Source of the DNA: Wenjunlia tyrosinilytica | GTDB taxonomy: Bacteria > Actinomycetota > Actinomycetes > Streptomycetales > Streptomycetaceae | Direction of reading: 5' to 3' | Assembly (NCBI RefSeq): GCF_014646055.1 | Contig: NZ_BMMS01000022.1 | Span: 94,525 to 158,524, forward strand | Length of the DNA: 64,000 bases | Part shown: positions 17,923 to 27,261 of the stretch, in pieces | Layout: each line of letters starts with the position of its first letter | How positions within the stretch are numbered: the stretch's first letter is position 1 | Made by a program: the position numbers and the translations under genes | The notes under the pieces: model-generated | Seen by the model: only the letters and a program-made list of their open reading frames with translations | The model's database searches: none | What the model was told of the DNA's origin: nothing

Positions 17923-20900
17923 CGTGGCCTCCGGTCGGTGTCGGTGGGCTCGGGGAGTGCTTCCAGCGTGGAGAGCAGGTCGCCGACGGTGTCCAAGTCC
18001 TGCTCCCTCGTGGCGCCGGCCCGGTCCAGCAGCTCGGCGAGCCGCCGGACCGTGGGGGAGACGAAGAAGTCGGCCAGCGGGATGTCCACGCCGTGCAGGG
18101 CGCGGACCCGCACCAGCGCCTGGATGAGCTGGAGTGACGTACCGCCGAGTTCGAAGAAGTTGTCGTCGCGGCCGACCCGGGGCACCGCGAGCAGCGGGGC
18201 GAGGACGGTGTCGGCCAGCTCGCGTTCGATGCCGTCGGCCGGGGGTTCGTAGGGGCGGGCGTCGGCCTGGGCGGCGCGTTCCGCCAACCGCCGAGCTCCT
18301 CTTGGGTCCTGGCCGTGCCGTTCGTCGGCGGCGAGGACGCGCTCGGGGACGGCGGCGGGCGGCAGCAGCTCCGCCAACGACTCGCCCACGTCCGAGGGCG
18401 GTGCCGGGAGCTGCTGCCCGGGGGCCGGCCGAACGACCGCGTAGGGGTGTTCGGCGCGGCCCCACTCCAGCGGATGGGCCCCCGCCACCGCTGGAGCGCC
18501 GGTCCGCCCGGTCACGGCTGCGGCGATGTCGTCCGCCAGGACGGTGCGGCCCCCCACGGACACCCGGTCCTCGGGGAGACCGGCGAGGGTGAGCCCGCCG
18601 TCGGGGCCGACCCGCACCAGCGCCCCGGTACGGGCCATGCGGCTGCCGGGCGGACCGAACGGGTTGGGGCGCAGGCGGTCCGCCGTGGCGGCGGCGTCGC
18701 CGGGGTATCCGGAGCCGGGATCGGCGGCGGCCCACACCGTGCCGGTGCCCCCGGCGAGGACGGGCGCCAGGTCGTCATTGAGCACGAACAGCCGTGCGGC
18801 GTCTGTCACTTCAAGGGTGTCCGAACCGGCCAGTACGGCATCGGGAGCCTCGGCCGCCCACCATCTGCGGAACACCGGCAGTCCGTCGGGGCCGCCCTCC
18901 CCGGCCAGCAGGGGCTCGGTCCTTCGCCGGTACGCGGCCCGCAGCCCCAGCAGGTGGACGGGTACGGACCCGGCCAGTTCGACGGGGAGCGCGGCGACGG
19001 TGGCCCCGGCGTCCGCCAGGGCGTCGAACCGGTCGTCGGCGCGGGCGTCCTGGTCGGGCAGGACGAGGGCCGCGCCCGAGCGGGCGGCTGCCAGCACGGC
19101 GACGGCGGCGTCCTCGCTTCCCCAGGTGAAGTCCGGGGCGAGGACGTCCTCGCGGGTCAGGCCCAGCAGGCGGCGATGGGCGTCGGCCGCACGGCGCAGT
19201 ACGGCGGTCGGCAGGCGCAGGAGGCGGGGACGGGGACGGGCGCGCAGACCCACGAGGAGGGCCCCGGCGTCGTCGTCCCCCTCGCCGGTGGCCGCAATCG
19301 GTGCCAGGGCGGTCACCTCGCCGTTGGGCCGCAGCCTCAGATGCGGACGTGCGCCTTCCTCGACGGTCTCGGTCCAGGTTAGGGGGTCCCTCGGGTCATG
19401 GACCAGCACATCAACGCCCGCGGCGAGCGCCGCCAGGAGGGCGCCCACGGTGTCTGCGGTGCCGTCGGCGGTGAGGACGACCACCGTCCCCGCTCCCGCT
19501 CCGGCGGTGCGCAGGGCGTCTCGTACGCGCTCCATGTGGGCGGTGGTGTCCGCCGCCGACCGGCCGGCGCGGGAGCCGAGGACCACCGTGTCGCGGGGCG
19601 CGCGGTCGCCCCAGGCCGCCATGCCGTCACCGTACGAGGGGAGTTCTCGCGAGGCCGGGCGTGCGGTCGGCAGTGGATCGGATCCATGTCCCGTGAGAAC
19701 GCGGCCGGTCGCCGTCAACAGCGCGTCGATCGTGGCGTCGTCGAACAGATGCGGCCGGTACTGGGCGGTGAGTTCGCGAGAGGAGCCGCCCGCCGTCCTG
19801 CTCTCGACCAGTACCAGTTCCACGTCGAAGGTCGGGACCGGGCTCTGGAGCAGGCGGACGCGGCTGCCGCCCCCGCCGATGCCCGGTGGCTCCAGGACCA
19901 CGGCGTCCAGGCCCATGGGCAGGAAGGGCTCGGCACCCGGTGCGCGCTGTCCCAGCTCGGGCAGCCCGGCGATCGGGAACGACTCGTCGGCCAGCCCGGC
20001 CACCGCCTTCTCGGCACGGCCGAGCAGGGCCGTCGCGTCCGTTCCGGAGGCGATGTCGAACGCCACCGCCGCCGTCGTCGACAACTGGCCGATCAGGGCC
20101 CGGGTCGGTTCGGTGTGCCGCCCGCTCTCCCTCAGCCCCACCCGCAGCGGGGAGGTGGCCCCCAGGCGCCGGAGCACCGTACCGGCGGCGGCCAGCAACG
20201 AGGCGGTGGGATCGCCGCCCTGTCCGCTGCCGCCGTGGCCGGTCGGGGAGTCGAGAGCCAAGCGGCGCACCGCGGACTCGGTCACCGGAGGTCCGGCGAC
20301 CGGGGGCCGGTCGTACGGCAGCCGCGAGGCCCGGGGCCAACCGAACCGCTCGGCGGCCCGCTCCGCGGCCTGCCTCAGCCGCTCCGGTGAGAACCGCCGC
20401 CGATGCCAGTGGGCGAAGTCCGCGAACCCGAAGGCTCCGGCCTCGGTCGGCCGGTTGTCGTAGAGGTCGGCGATCCGTGCGAACAGCGGTTGCAGGGACC
20501 GCCGGTCGAGCACCTGGCGGCTCGCGGCGACGAACAGGGCCGTGCCGGTGCCCCGTTCGACCACCGCGGCGCGCAGCGGGGAACCGCCTCGCGGGTCGAA
20601 CGGTTCGGCCAGCAGGGCCGCCGTCACCGCGTCGTCCGTCACCGCGTCGTCCGTCACAGCGTCAGCGGCGGCCCCGTCCCCCGCCTCCCGCCAGTCGACC
20701 GAGGGACCCTGCCGCGGCAGCAGTACCAGCGAGCCGCCGCGTTCGCCGACGACCAGGTTCAACGCGTCGGTGATCCGGACCGCCGCCTTCACAGCGGCAC
20801 GCAACCGCTGCCCGTCGAGCCTGCGTTCGCTCTCCATCACACCCGCCGTCGCCAGCCGCCCCAGGTCCGGCACCGCCGAGGCCGCCGTGAACAGCCACTC

Positions 20901-21044
20901 CTGCTCCAGCGTCAGCGGAACCTCGGCGCCGGAGGGCCGAGGCCCCACGAACTCCAGACCGGCGGCTTCACGCGCCCTGCGGTTGACCACGGAGCGCAGT
21001 GCCCTGCGCCGAGCGGCCGGGTCGAGGCCGCGCTGCCCGCTCAC
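17913..21044 (-). CDS. NRPS C-A*-T with degenerate C and degenerate adenylation domain
   Basis: A protein of 1043 residues. Residues 1-440 are a C-domain fold with no active site: where HHxxxDG should be there is SRQVLDR. The middle 450 residues follow the layout of an A domain but have lost its motifs: the ATP loop SGSTGxPK is replaced by LRARPRPR, the Asp of TGD is Ala (RTGAL), the hinge region is VSVGG, and the A10 Lys region reads RHGQDPRG. The C-terminal T domain is intact (DNFFELGGTSLQLI). Frame and codon bias are perfect throughout, so this is not a recent pseudogene. The T domain must be loaded in trans. GTG at 21044 overlaps the upstream stop (GTGA). Confidence 0.85.
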   Translation of the reverse strand: MSGQRGLDPAARRRALRSVVNRRAREAAGLEFVGPRPSGAEVPLTLEQEWLFTAASAVPDLGRLATAGVMESERRLDGQRLRAAVKAAVRITDALNLVVGERGGSLVLLPRQGPSVDWREAGDGAAADAVTDDAVTDDAVTAALLAEPFDPRGGSPLRAAVVERGTGTALFVAASRQVLDRRSLQPLFARIADLYDNRPTEAGAFGFADFAHWHRRRFSPERLRQAAERAAERFGWPRASRLPYDRPPVAGPPVTESAVRRLALDSPTGHGGSGQGGDPTASLLAAAGTVLRRLGATSPLRVGLRESGRHTEPTRALIGQLSTTAAVAFDIASGTDATALLGRAEKAVAGLADESFPIAGLPELGQRAPGAEPFLPMGLDAVVLEPPGIGGGGSRVRLLQSPVPTFDVELVLVESRTAGGSSRELTAQYRPHLFDDATIDALLTATGRVLTGHGSDPLPTARPASRELPSYGDGMAAWGDRAPRDTVVLGSRAGRSAADTTAHMERVRDALRTAGAGAGTVVVLTADGTADTVGALLAALAAGVDVLVHDPRDPLTWTETVEEGARPHLRLRPNGEVTALAPIAATGEGDDDAGALLVGLRARPRPRLLRLPTAVLRRAADAHRRLLGLTREDVLAPDFTWGSEDAAVAVLAAARSGAALVLPDQDARADDRFDALADAGATVAALPVELAGSVPVHLLGLRAAYRRRTEPLLAGEGGPDGLPVFRRWWAAEAPDAVLAGSDTLEVTDAARLFVLNDDLAPVLAGGTGTVWAAADPGSGYPGDAAATADRLRPNPFGPPGSRMARTGALVRVGPDGGLTLAGLPEDRVSVGGRTVLADDIAAAVTGRTGAPAVAGAHPLEWGRAEHPYAVVRPAPGQQLPAPPSDVGESLAELLPPAAVPERVLAADERHGQDPRGARRLAERAAQADARPYEPPADGIERELADTVLAPLLAVPRVGRDDNFFELGGTSLQLIQALVRVRALHGVDIPLADFFVSPTVRRLAELLDRAGATREQDLDTVGDLLSTLEALPEPTDTDRRPRWQ

Positions 21045-22450
21045 CGCCGGCCTCCCGAGGTGCCCGCGCCGCCGTTGAGCAGATCCAGGACCCCTCGCCG
21101 CTGCGCCGGGCTCATCCACGGGACGTCGGCGACCGCCCGGTCCGGCCGGGCGACCGCCCAGTCCAGGAAGACGCCCAGCCGGGCGGCGAAGCCCTCTCCG
21201 GTCGCGTCGTCGAAGATGGACCTGCTGTAGTCGATCTGGACCAGCGGGGACGACGGGTCGAGCACAAAGGTCGCGTTGATGTCGAACCTGCTCAACCCGT
21301 ACTCGGGGGCGACGAGTTCGCACTCGATCCCGCCCAGCCGCACCGGCGGCGGCAGCCCGTCCACGGCCGAGCAGAACGCCCGGAAGAGCGGATTGCGGTC
21401 GCTGCGCCGATCGGGCCGTGCCCGGCGCACCAACTCCTCGAACGGCAGGGCCTGATGCGCCACCGCCCGGGCCAGCGTCCGGTGGGTGCGGCGCACCAGG
21501 TCGAGGAAGGACTCACGCGGCCGAACCGAGGCACGCAGGCACAGCGTATTGACGAAGCATCCGATCAGCGGCTCCAGCGACATGTCCGTGCGTCCGCTCA
21601 CGGGCAGGCCCACCACGAAGTCCCGCTGCCCGCTGTACCGGCCGAGCACGGCGAAGTACGCGGCCAGGGCAACGGCGAACGGTGTCGCCCCCGCGCCGCG
21701 CGACACACTGCGCAGGCGCTCCCACGTGCCGGGGGACAGGGCATGGCGCACGGTCCCCATGGGCCCGCCCACGCCGTGTCCCGGCCGGTCGGCGGGCAGG
21801 TCCAGTTCCTCGGCGCCGTCCAGTTCCGCCAGCCAGTGCCGCAGCAGCTCCTCCCGCTCCCGTTCCAGGACCCGCCGCTCCCACCAGGCGTAGTCGCTGT
21901 ACGACACCGGAAGCGGCTTGGCCTCGGCACCCGAGCACCCCTGGTCCAGTTCCTCCAGCAACAAGGCGGTGGACCAGCCGTCGAAAGCGAGATGGTGCAG
22001 GGTCAGCGCCAGCACCCACGCGTCGTCGGTGACGCGCGCCAGGCGCACCCGCAGCGGGGGTTCCCGTTCGAGATCGAAGACGGCGGCCAGTTCCTCGTCG
22101 GCGACCGCCACGGCCCGCGCCATGGTGTCGGCCCCCTCGGGAGCCGGCCGGCGGTCCACCGGTGGCCGCCGGCCGTCGAGTACGCGCTGCACGGGCAGGC
22201 CGTCCGGCCGGGGGGCGACGACCGTGCGCAGCGGCTCGTGCCGCTCCACCACGCGGTGGACGGACGCCAGGAGTGCCTCGGTGTCGGGCTCGCCGTGGAG
22301 CAGGAGCGCCACTTGGAGGTTGTACTCCGCCGTCGGCGGCCTGCTGCTGTGCACGAACCACAGCCGGGCCTGGGCGGTGGACAGCGGCGCGGGCCGCTCG
22401 GTGCCGGGTGTCACCGGGGGCCGCGCGGCGGTACCGGTCGGCCCGCTCAC
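21041..22450 (-). CDS. Free-standing NRPS condensation domain, intact
   Basis: A single C domain of 469 residues. It has the full HHLAFDG active site plus the usual flanking signatures (STAQARLWF, RTVV..RPDG, GLPVSGRTD, FVNTL, HQALPFEELV, NPLFRAF). This is the only fully canonical C domain in the window and probably the main peptide-bond former of this operon. The GTG start at 22450 overlaps the aldolase stop as GTGA, and its own stop overlaps the next GTG the same way, so the three genes are translationally coupled. Acting in trans, it must accept carrier domains from separate proteins. Confidence 0.92.
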   Translation of the reverse strand: MSGPTGTAARPPVTPGTERPAPLSTAQARLWFVHSSRPPTAEYNLQVALLLHGEPDTEALLASVHRVVERHEPLRTVVAPRPDGLPVQRVLDGRRPPVDRRPAPEGADTMARAVAVADEELAAVFDLEREPPLRVRLARVTDDAWVLALTLHHLAFDGWSTALLLEELDQGCSGAEAKPLPVSYSDYAWWERRVLEREREELLRHWLAELDGAEELDLPADRPGHGVGGPMGTVRHALSPGTWERLRSVSRGAGATPFAVALAAYFAVLGRYSGQRDFVVGLPVSGRTDMSLEPLIGCFVNTLCLRASVRPRESFLDLVRRTHRTLARAVAHQALPFEELVRRARPDRRSDRNPLFRAFCSAVDGLPPPVRLGGIECELVAPEYGLSRFDINATFVLDPSSPLVQIDYSRSIFDDATGEGFAARLGVFLDWAVARPDRAVADVPWMSPAQRRGVLDLLNGGAGTSGGRR

Positions 22451-23517
22451 GCCCGTTCCCCCGCGGTGGCCAGGGGGGCGGCGAGCGTTTCGGGCGCGAC
22501 CCGCGCGGCGGCGGCGACGGCCAGCTCCACCCCCGCGGAGTCGACGTCCCGGTGGGTCACAAAGCGCACCACGCCCGGGACGACCTCGGTCACCAGCACC
22601 CCGCGCTCGCGCAGGGCGGCGACGAACGGGGCGGCGCGCGGGCCGAGCCGCAGGGTCACGATGTTCGTGGAAGGCAGCGCGGGCGCGGCCCATTCGGGCA
22701 GCACATCGCGAAGACCGCGAGCGAGGCGGTGGGCGAGTTCGTGGTCCTCGGCCAGATGCTCGATCCCCTCCAGCGCGACCAGCCCGGCGGCGGCCATGGT
22801 GCCGATCTGCCGGAAGGTGCAGCCCAGTTGGCGCCGGGCCCGCGCGGCCGCGGTACGGACTTCCGCGCCGCAGCACAGCAGTGAGCCCATGGGCGCGCCC
22901 AGGCCCTTGTACAGGGAGAAGGTGACGGTGTCGCAGAGCGCGCCCACCTCATGGGCCGCGTAGCCGCCCGCCACGGCCGCGTTGAACAGCCGGGCTCCGT
23001 CGCAGTGCAGCGGCACCCCCGCGGCCCGGCACGCCGAGGCCACTTCCTCCAGGCGGTCCAGGGACCAGACCGAGCCGCCGCCGGCGCTGTGGGTGTTCTC
23101 CACGGCCACCATGCCCGTCTGCGGTGCCCGCCAGTCGTCGCGGGCCAGCAGCTCCTCCAGGTCGGCGGCGCCGAACATCCCGTCGGTGCCGTGCACGGCG
23201 GTCAGCTGCACTCCGGCCAGCCCGGCGACCGAGTGGGACTCCCAGCGCACCAGATCGGTGTCGGCCTCCGCGATCAACTCCCGTCCCCGGGGCACGAGCG
23301 CGAGGATCGCCACCAGGTTCGCCATGGTCCCGCTCACCACGAAGAGGGCGTCCTCGGTGCCCGCGAGTTCGGCCGCCCGCTCCTCCAGCGCGAGCACCGT
23401 GGGGTCCTCGCCGTAGAAGTCGTCGCCGACCCGCGCCGAGGCCATCGCCTCGAGCATCCGCCCGGTCGGCCGGGTCACCGTGTCGGACCGGAGATCGACC
23501 GGCGCCACGTCGCCCAC
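22447..23517 (-). CDS. Threonine aldolase-like PLP enzyme
   Basis: A fold-type I PLP enzyme of the beta-eliminating lyase/threonine aldolase family (LRSDTVTRPT start, VSGTMANL, ENTH, HCDGARLFNA, SLYKGLGAP with the PLP Lys). Family members cleave or form beta-hydroxy amino acids from glycine and an aldehyde. It is first in the minus NRPS operon. It could supply a beta-hydroxy amino acid, or glycine and acetaldehyde from threonine. GTG at 23517 is preferred because AGGAGG lies 5 bases upstream; a GTG at 23541 is also open. Together with the P450s, this gives the cluster two ways to make beta-hydroxy residues. Confidence 0.88.
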   Translation of the reverse strand: MGDVAPVDLRSDTVTRPTGRMLEAMASARVGDDFYGEDPTVLALEERAAELAGTEDALFVVSGTMANLVAILALVPRGRELIAEADTDLVRWESHSVAGLAGVQLTAVHGTDGMFGAADLEELLARDDWRAPQTGMVAVENTHSAGGGSVWSLDRLEEVASACRAAGVPLHCDGARLFNAAVAGGYAAHEVGALCDTVTFSLYKGLGAPMGSLLCCGAEVRTAAARARRQLGCTFRQIGTMAAAGLVALEGIEHLAEDHELAHRLARGLRDVLPEWAAPALPSTNIVTLRLGPRAAPFVAALRERGVLVTEVVPGVVRFVTHRDVDSAGVELAVAAAARVAPETLAAPLATAGERA

Positions 23518-23577
23518 AGATTCCTCCTCGCGCTCCAACACGCTTCGACCGTCGTGCCTGGCGGGGAAATAGTGGTA

Positions 23578-23639
23578 CGGAATTGCATTCCGGAAAGGAT
23601 TTCTGTCCCGAACCCGTCACCTCTTTCCGAAGTGTTTCG
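23578..23639 (-). promoter_or_regulatory. Divergent control region: palindrome and 11-bp-iterated heptamers
   Basis: On the minus strand, towards the aldolase operon, CGAAACA (23639-23633) and GGAAAGA (23628-23622) are separated by 4 bases, an 11-bp period. This spacing is that of SARP-type regulator sites, and the heptamer matches those at 28064-28092 and 47764-47781. A perfect palindrome CGGAAT-TGC-ATTCCG lies at 23578-23592. The region separates the aldolase (start 23517) from MbtH (start 23738). That these are regulator sites is inference. Confidence 0.45.
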
Positions 23640-23737
23640 GCGCGGCTTCGCGACGGTGCCGGTCAGGACTACTTTGTGGACTCACCGCGCTGAATTCACA
23701 CGGGAGAACCACGGGAACCACGGGAGAGGAGCCCCCG

Positions 23738-23944
23738 ATGGACGAGCGGGAGGACGACCGCGAGTACAGCGTCGTGGTCAACGACGAGGAACAGTTCTCC
23801 ATCTGGTTCGCCGACAGGCCGCTGCCCGACGGCTGGCGCGCCGAGGGGACCAGCGGGACCCGTCAGGAATGCCTGGACCACATCGAGCGGGTGTGGACCG
23901 ACATGCGTCCGCGCAGCGTCCGCGAGCGCCTCGCGGCGGGCTGA
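23738..23944 (+). CDS. MbtH-like protein
   Basis: A 68-residue MbtH family protein, the small partner that binds and activates many NRPS adenylation domains. The core signature is present with changes: NDEEQFSIWFADRPLPDGW, where Gly before Gln is Glu and the Pro after Trp is Phe, then G...CLDHIERVWTDMRP. A clear ribosome site (GAGAGGAG) precedes the ATG. It leads a two-gene operon with the C-A-T protein 10 bases downstream. As the only MbtH in the window, it may serve all four A-domain proteins. Confidence 0.95.
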   Translation: MDEREDDREYSVVVNDEEQFSIWFADRPLPDGWRAEGTSGTRQECLDHIERVWTDMRPRSVRERLAAG

Positions 23945-23954
23945 CGGCCGTCCC

Positions 23955-26900
23955 ATGGGTGTGACCGCAACTCGGGCGCTGCCCGCGATCCAGGAGCGCC
24001 TGCGGCGCAGCGAGCGCTGGGCCCCCGGGCACGGCTCGCACACGGTCGCGGCGACCGTACCCCTGCCGCCGGGAGTCGGCCGCAGGGCCGTGGCCGCGGC
24101 TCTCGACGCGTGCACCGGCGCCCACCCGGCGCTGAGGACCCGCCTGGCCGGCGGTGACCAGGACGCGGTGCTGTCGTGGGACGGCCCCGGGCCGAGCCTC
24201 GAGCCGTTGGCGGCGGGGGAGGACGGGAGCGCTCTGACGGCGAAGCCGTTCGACCTCGAACGGGGGCCGCTCGTGCGCGCGGCACTGGTCGAGGGGAGTC
24301 CCTCGACGCTCCACCTGGCCGCACACCGCTGCGCACTGGACACCACGGCCCTGCGGCTGCTCGCCGCGGAGGTCGCGGCACGGGTGGAACCCGGGGCGCC
24401 CGGACCGTCCGGCCCGGGGCCCGCGCCGACGAGGCCGGCGACCGCACCGGCCGAAGCCGAAGCCGCCCCCGGCGCAAGCCGTGGGGCCGCAGCCCGTGAG
24501 TCCCGGGCGCCGCGGACGGCCGCGCGCACGCCTGCCGTAGCCCCCGGCGGCGGGTTCGTGCCTGCCGCGGCCCCCGACGCCCGGAACTCACCCATCACCG
24601 TGCCCGCGCGACCCCCCGCGCCCCTCACCGCGACAGCCGCCGAGGCGCAAGCCGCGCGGGAGGAGTTGGCGGGGGCGGCCGCCTTGCTGGACCTGCCGCT
24701 CGACGCGGCGCGCGGGGCCGGGGCCGCAGGGCCGGCGCGGACCGTCGCCGTGCCCGATCCGGACGGCGCACTCACCGGTCGTACCGAGCCGTCGGCCGTG
24801 CTCGCCGCCTACCTTGCCGTGCTTCACCGGTACACGGGCCGGGCCGATCTGCTCGTCGCCGTCGAGGTGGACCGGCGCCCCCACCCGGGTGCCATCGGCC
24901 AGTACACCGAACTGGTCCCCGTCCGCTTCCGGTTCGACGCCGCGGCCACCGCCTCCGACCTGCTGTCGGCCGTCGCCGACCGGCTGGCCGCGGTGAAGGG
25001 CGGCCCCGTGCTGCCCCACGACGTACTGGCGGAGCCCACGGAACAGCCGCCGCGCTTCTCGGCCGCGTTCGGGGTCCGCCGCCTCGGCCCCGCCGGGGTC
25101 ACCGCTGTCCCTGCCGCGGCCGCGGAGTCCGAGCTGGCCCTCACCGTGGTGGAGGCCGCCGGCGGTCCCGGGCTGGAGCTCACCCATGACACCGAGCTGG
25201 TCGTCGAGGAGAGCGCCGACCGCATCGGCCGCCATGTCCTCACGATGCTCCGGCAGTTGCTCGACCATCCGGACACGGCCGTGGGCGACCTCGACTTCCT
25301 CGGGCCCGAGGACCACGAGCTGCTGCGCCGCTGGGGCCGGACCGACGACGTGGTCGATCGGCTCAGGACCGTTCCCGAACTGGTGGCGAGGCGGGCGCGG
25401 GTGACTCCGGACGCCGTCGCCGCCGTGCTCGGCGAGCGGACACTGACCTTCGCCGAGCTGGACCGGCGCGCCGACCGCCTCGCCCGTCACCTCGCCGCCG
25501 AGGGAATCGCACGGGGCGACGCGGTGGGGCTGTGCATGCCCCGCTGCCCCGAACTGCTGGTGGCCATGCTCGCGGTCCACCGGGCGGGCGCCGCCGCCCT
25601 GATGCTCGACCCCAAGGCGCCCGAGGCCTATCTGGGCCGGCTCCTCGCCCAGGCCGGGGTGTCGCTCGTGGTGACGACGGAACGCCTCCGGCGGGACTGG
25701 CCAGCCGAGGCCGCGCAGGTGCTCTGCCTGCTCGAATCGGGGGAGATCACCTCCGGCTCCGCCGACGCCGCCGACCCGCTGCCCGTCCCCGAACTCGACG
25801 ACATCGCCTATCTGGTGCAGACCTCCGGCTCCACCGGCCTGCCCAAGCTCGTCGTCGTCACCCACCGCGGTGTCGCCCACTCCGCCCTCGCCCAGGTGCG
25901 CGCCCACCAAGTGCGGCGCGAGGAGCACGGCGGCTGGACCTTCCCCCCGCACACCAATGTCTCCGTCACCGTCGTCGTCTGGGCGTTCCTCGTGGTCGGC
26001 GCGCCGCTGCACATCGCCGCCGATGACGAACTGTCCTCGCCGGAACGGCTGCGGGACTGGCTCATCGACTCGGGTGTGACGCAGGTCTTCGTCGTGGCGC
26101 CGCTCGCCGAGGCGCTGGTGACCGCCGACTGGCCGGAGCGGGTGCCCCTGCGCAGCCTGCTGACCGGAAGCGACCGGGTCCGCCGCTGGGCCCCCGCCCA
26201 CCTCCCGTTCGAGGTCGGCAACTGGTACGGCGCCAACGAGGTCAACATCGTCACCACCCCCCTCCTGCCGTGGGAGGAGAGGATCACCTCGCACACCGCC
26301 ACGGAACGCGACCGGGGCACCCCGCCGCCGATCGGCCGCCCCTGGCCGGGCGTTCGGCTGCACATCCTGGACCACCGGATGCGCCCCGTCCCGCCGGGCG
26401 TGGTCGGGGAGCTCGCGGTCACCGGACCGGAGCAGACCCGCGGCTATCTGACGGCCGCCCAGACGGCGGAGCGCTTTGTGCCCGACCCGTTCGGCACCGA
26501 GCCGGGCGGACGGCTCTATCTGACCGGTGACCTGGTCAGATTCCGCCACGACGGGGCGCTGGAGCACCGCGGCAGGGCCGACCACCAGGTGAAGATCGCG
26601 GGTATGCGTGTGGAGGTCGCCGAGGTCGAGAACGCGCTCCTCGCCGCCCCCGGTGTGCGTGCGGCCGCGGTCACCGCACCCGACGACCCCTCGGGGACCC
26701 CGAGGCTCATCGCGTACCTCGTGGCCGACGACGGCCTGGACACGGCGGCGCTGCGCCGAGCGCTCGCCGGGCAGTTGCCGGACCACATGGTGCCCCAGGC
26801 GTTCATTCTCCTGGACGCGCTGCCGCTCAACTCCGGCGACAAGATCGACCGCCGTGCCCTTCCCGAGCCGGACTGGACGGCCCTGGCCTCGGCGTCCGCC

Positions 26901-27173
26901 CCGTCCTCCTCCGCCGACGGCGAAGAGGCGGTGGACAACGCTCCCCGTACCGAGCTCGAGGCCGCCCTCGTCAAGGTGTGGGAGGAGATCCTCGGCCTGT
27001 CCGACCTGGGGGTGCACGACAACTTCTTCCTGCTCGGCGGTGACTCCCTCAGCGCGAACAGGGCCGTGCGGCTCGTGGTCGAAAGGGTCGGCACACCGCT
27101 GAAAGTGCGCGACCTGATGCTCAACCCCACACCGGCGGAGCTGTCCGAGGTCCTGTCCGGGGGCGCCGTGTAG
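23955..27173 (+). CDS. NRPS module C-A-T with atypical adenylation pocket
   Basis: A protein of 1072 residues. Residues 15-470 are a C-like domain split by a 90-residue Ala/Pro-rich insertion; its active site reads HRCALDT, so the second His is Arg. The A domain (about 475-985) keeps the ATP loop (QTSGSTGLPK), TGD and the A10 Lys (GDKIDRR). But the usual Asp that holds the amino group appears to be Asn (HTNVSVT), and the YGPTE motif is YGANE. Pocket residues by eye: N-V-T-F-L-G-W-I-V, matching nothing I know. It may activate a substrate without a normal alpha-amino group. The T domain (LLGGDSLSANR) is intact. It follows MbtH by 10 bases without its own obvious ribosome site. Confidence 0.88.
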   Translation: MGVTATRALPAIQERLRRSERWAPGHGSHTVAATVPLPPGVGRRAVAAALDACTGAHPALRTRLAGGDQDAVLSWDGPGPSLEPLAAGEDGSALTAKPFDLERGPLVRAALVEGSPSTLHLAAHRCALDTTALRLLAAEVAARVEPGAPGPSGPGPAPTRPATAPAEAEAAPGASRGAAARESRAPRTAARTPAVAPGGGFVPAAAPDARNSPITVPARPPAPLTATAAEAQAAREELAGAAALLDLPLDAARGAGAAGPARTVAVPDPDGALTGRTEPSAVLAAYLAVLHRYTGRADLLVAVEVDRRPHPGAIGQYTELVPVRFRFDAAATASDLLSAVADRLAAVKGGPVLPHDVLAEPTEQPPRFSAAFGVRRLGPAGVTAVPAAAAESELALTVVEAAGGPGLELTHDTELVVEESADRIGRHVLTMLRQLLDHPDTAVGDLDFLGPEDHELLRRWGRTDDVVDRLRTVPELVARRARVTPDAVAAVLGERTLTFAELDRRADRLARHLAAEGIARGDAVGLCMPRCPELLVAMLAVHRAGAAALMLDPKAPEAYLGRLLAQAGVSLVVTTERLRRDWPAEAAQVLCLLESGEITSGSADAADPLPVPELDDIAYLVQTSGSTGLPKLVVVTHRGVAHSALAQVRAHQVRREEHGGWTFPPHTNVSVTVVVWAFLVVGAPLHIAADDELSSPERLRDWLIDSGVTQVFVVAPLAEALVTADWPERVPLRSLLTGSDRVRRWAPAHLPFEVGNWYGANEVNIVTTPLLPWEERITSHTATERDRGTPPPIGRPWPGVRLHILDHRMRPVPPGVVGELAVTGPEQTRGYLTAAQTAERFVPDPFGTEPGGRLYLTGDLVRFRHDGALEHRGRADHQVKIAGMRVEVAEVENALLAAPGVRAAAVTAPDDPSGTPRLIAYLVADDGLDTAALRRALAGQLPDHMVPQAFILLDALPLNSGDKIDRRALPEPDWTALASASAPSSSADGEEAVDNAPRTELEAALVKVWEEILGLSDLGVHDNFFLLGGDSLSANRAVRLVVERVGTPLKVRDLMLNPTPAELSEVLSGGAV

Positions 27174-27188
27174 CCCCCGCACGACGGC

Positions 27189-27215
27189 GGGGCGCGCACC
27201 CCTGGTGCGCGCCCC
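27189..27215. terminator. Bidirectional terminator between convergent genes
   Basis: A perfect 12-bp inverted repeat, GGGGCGCGCACC / GGTGCGCGCCCC, with a 3-base loop. It sits 16 bases after the NRPS stop codon and 47 bases from the stop of the convergent thioesterase gene. Confidence 0.8.
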
Positions 27216-27261
27216 CGTTCGCCCTCTCTGCCGGCCCGCTCCGCTCGGGCGGGGAATCGGT

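Noticed and set aside
17923..18735. Upstream extension of the C-A-T gene on the minus strand
   Set aside because: It is antisense-like Arg/Pro-rich translation overlapping the C-A*-T gene in another frame. The ATG at 17922 has a strong ribosome site and starts a C domain.
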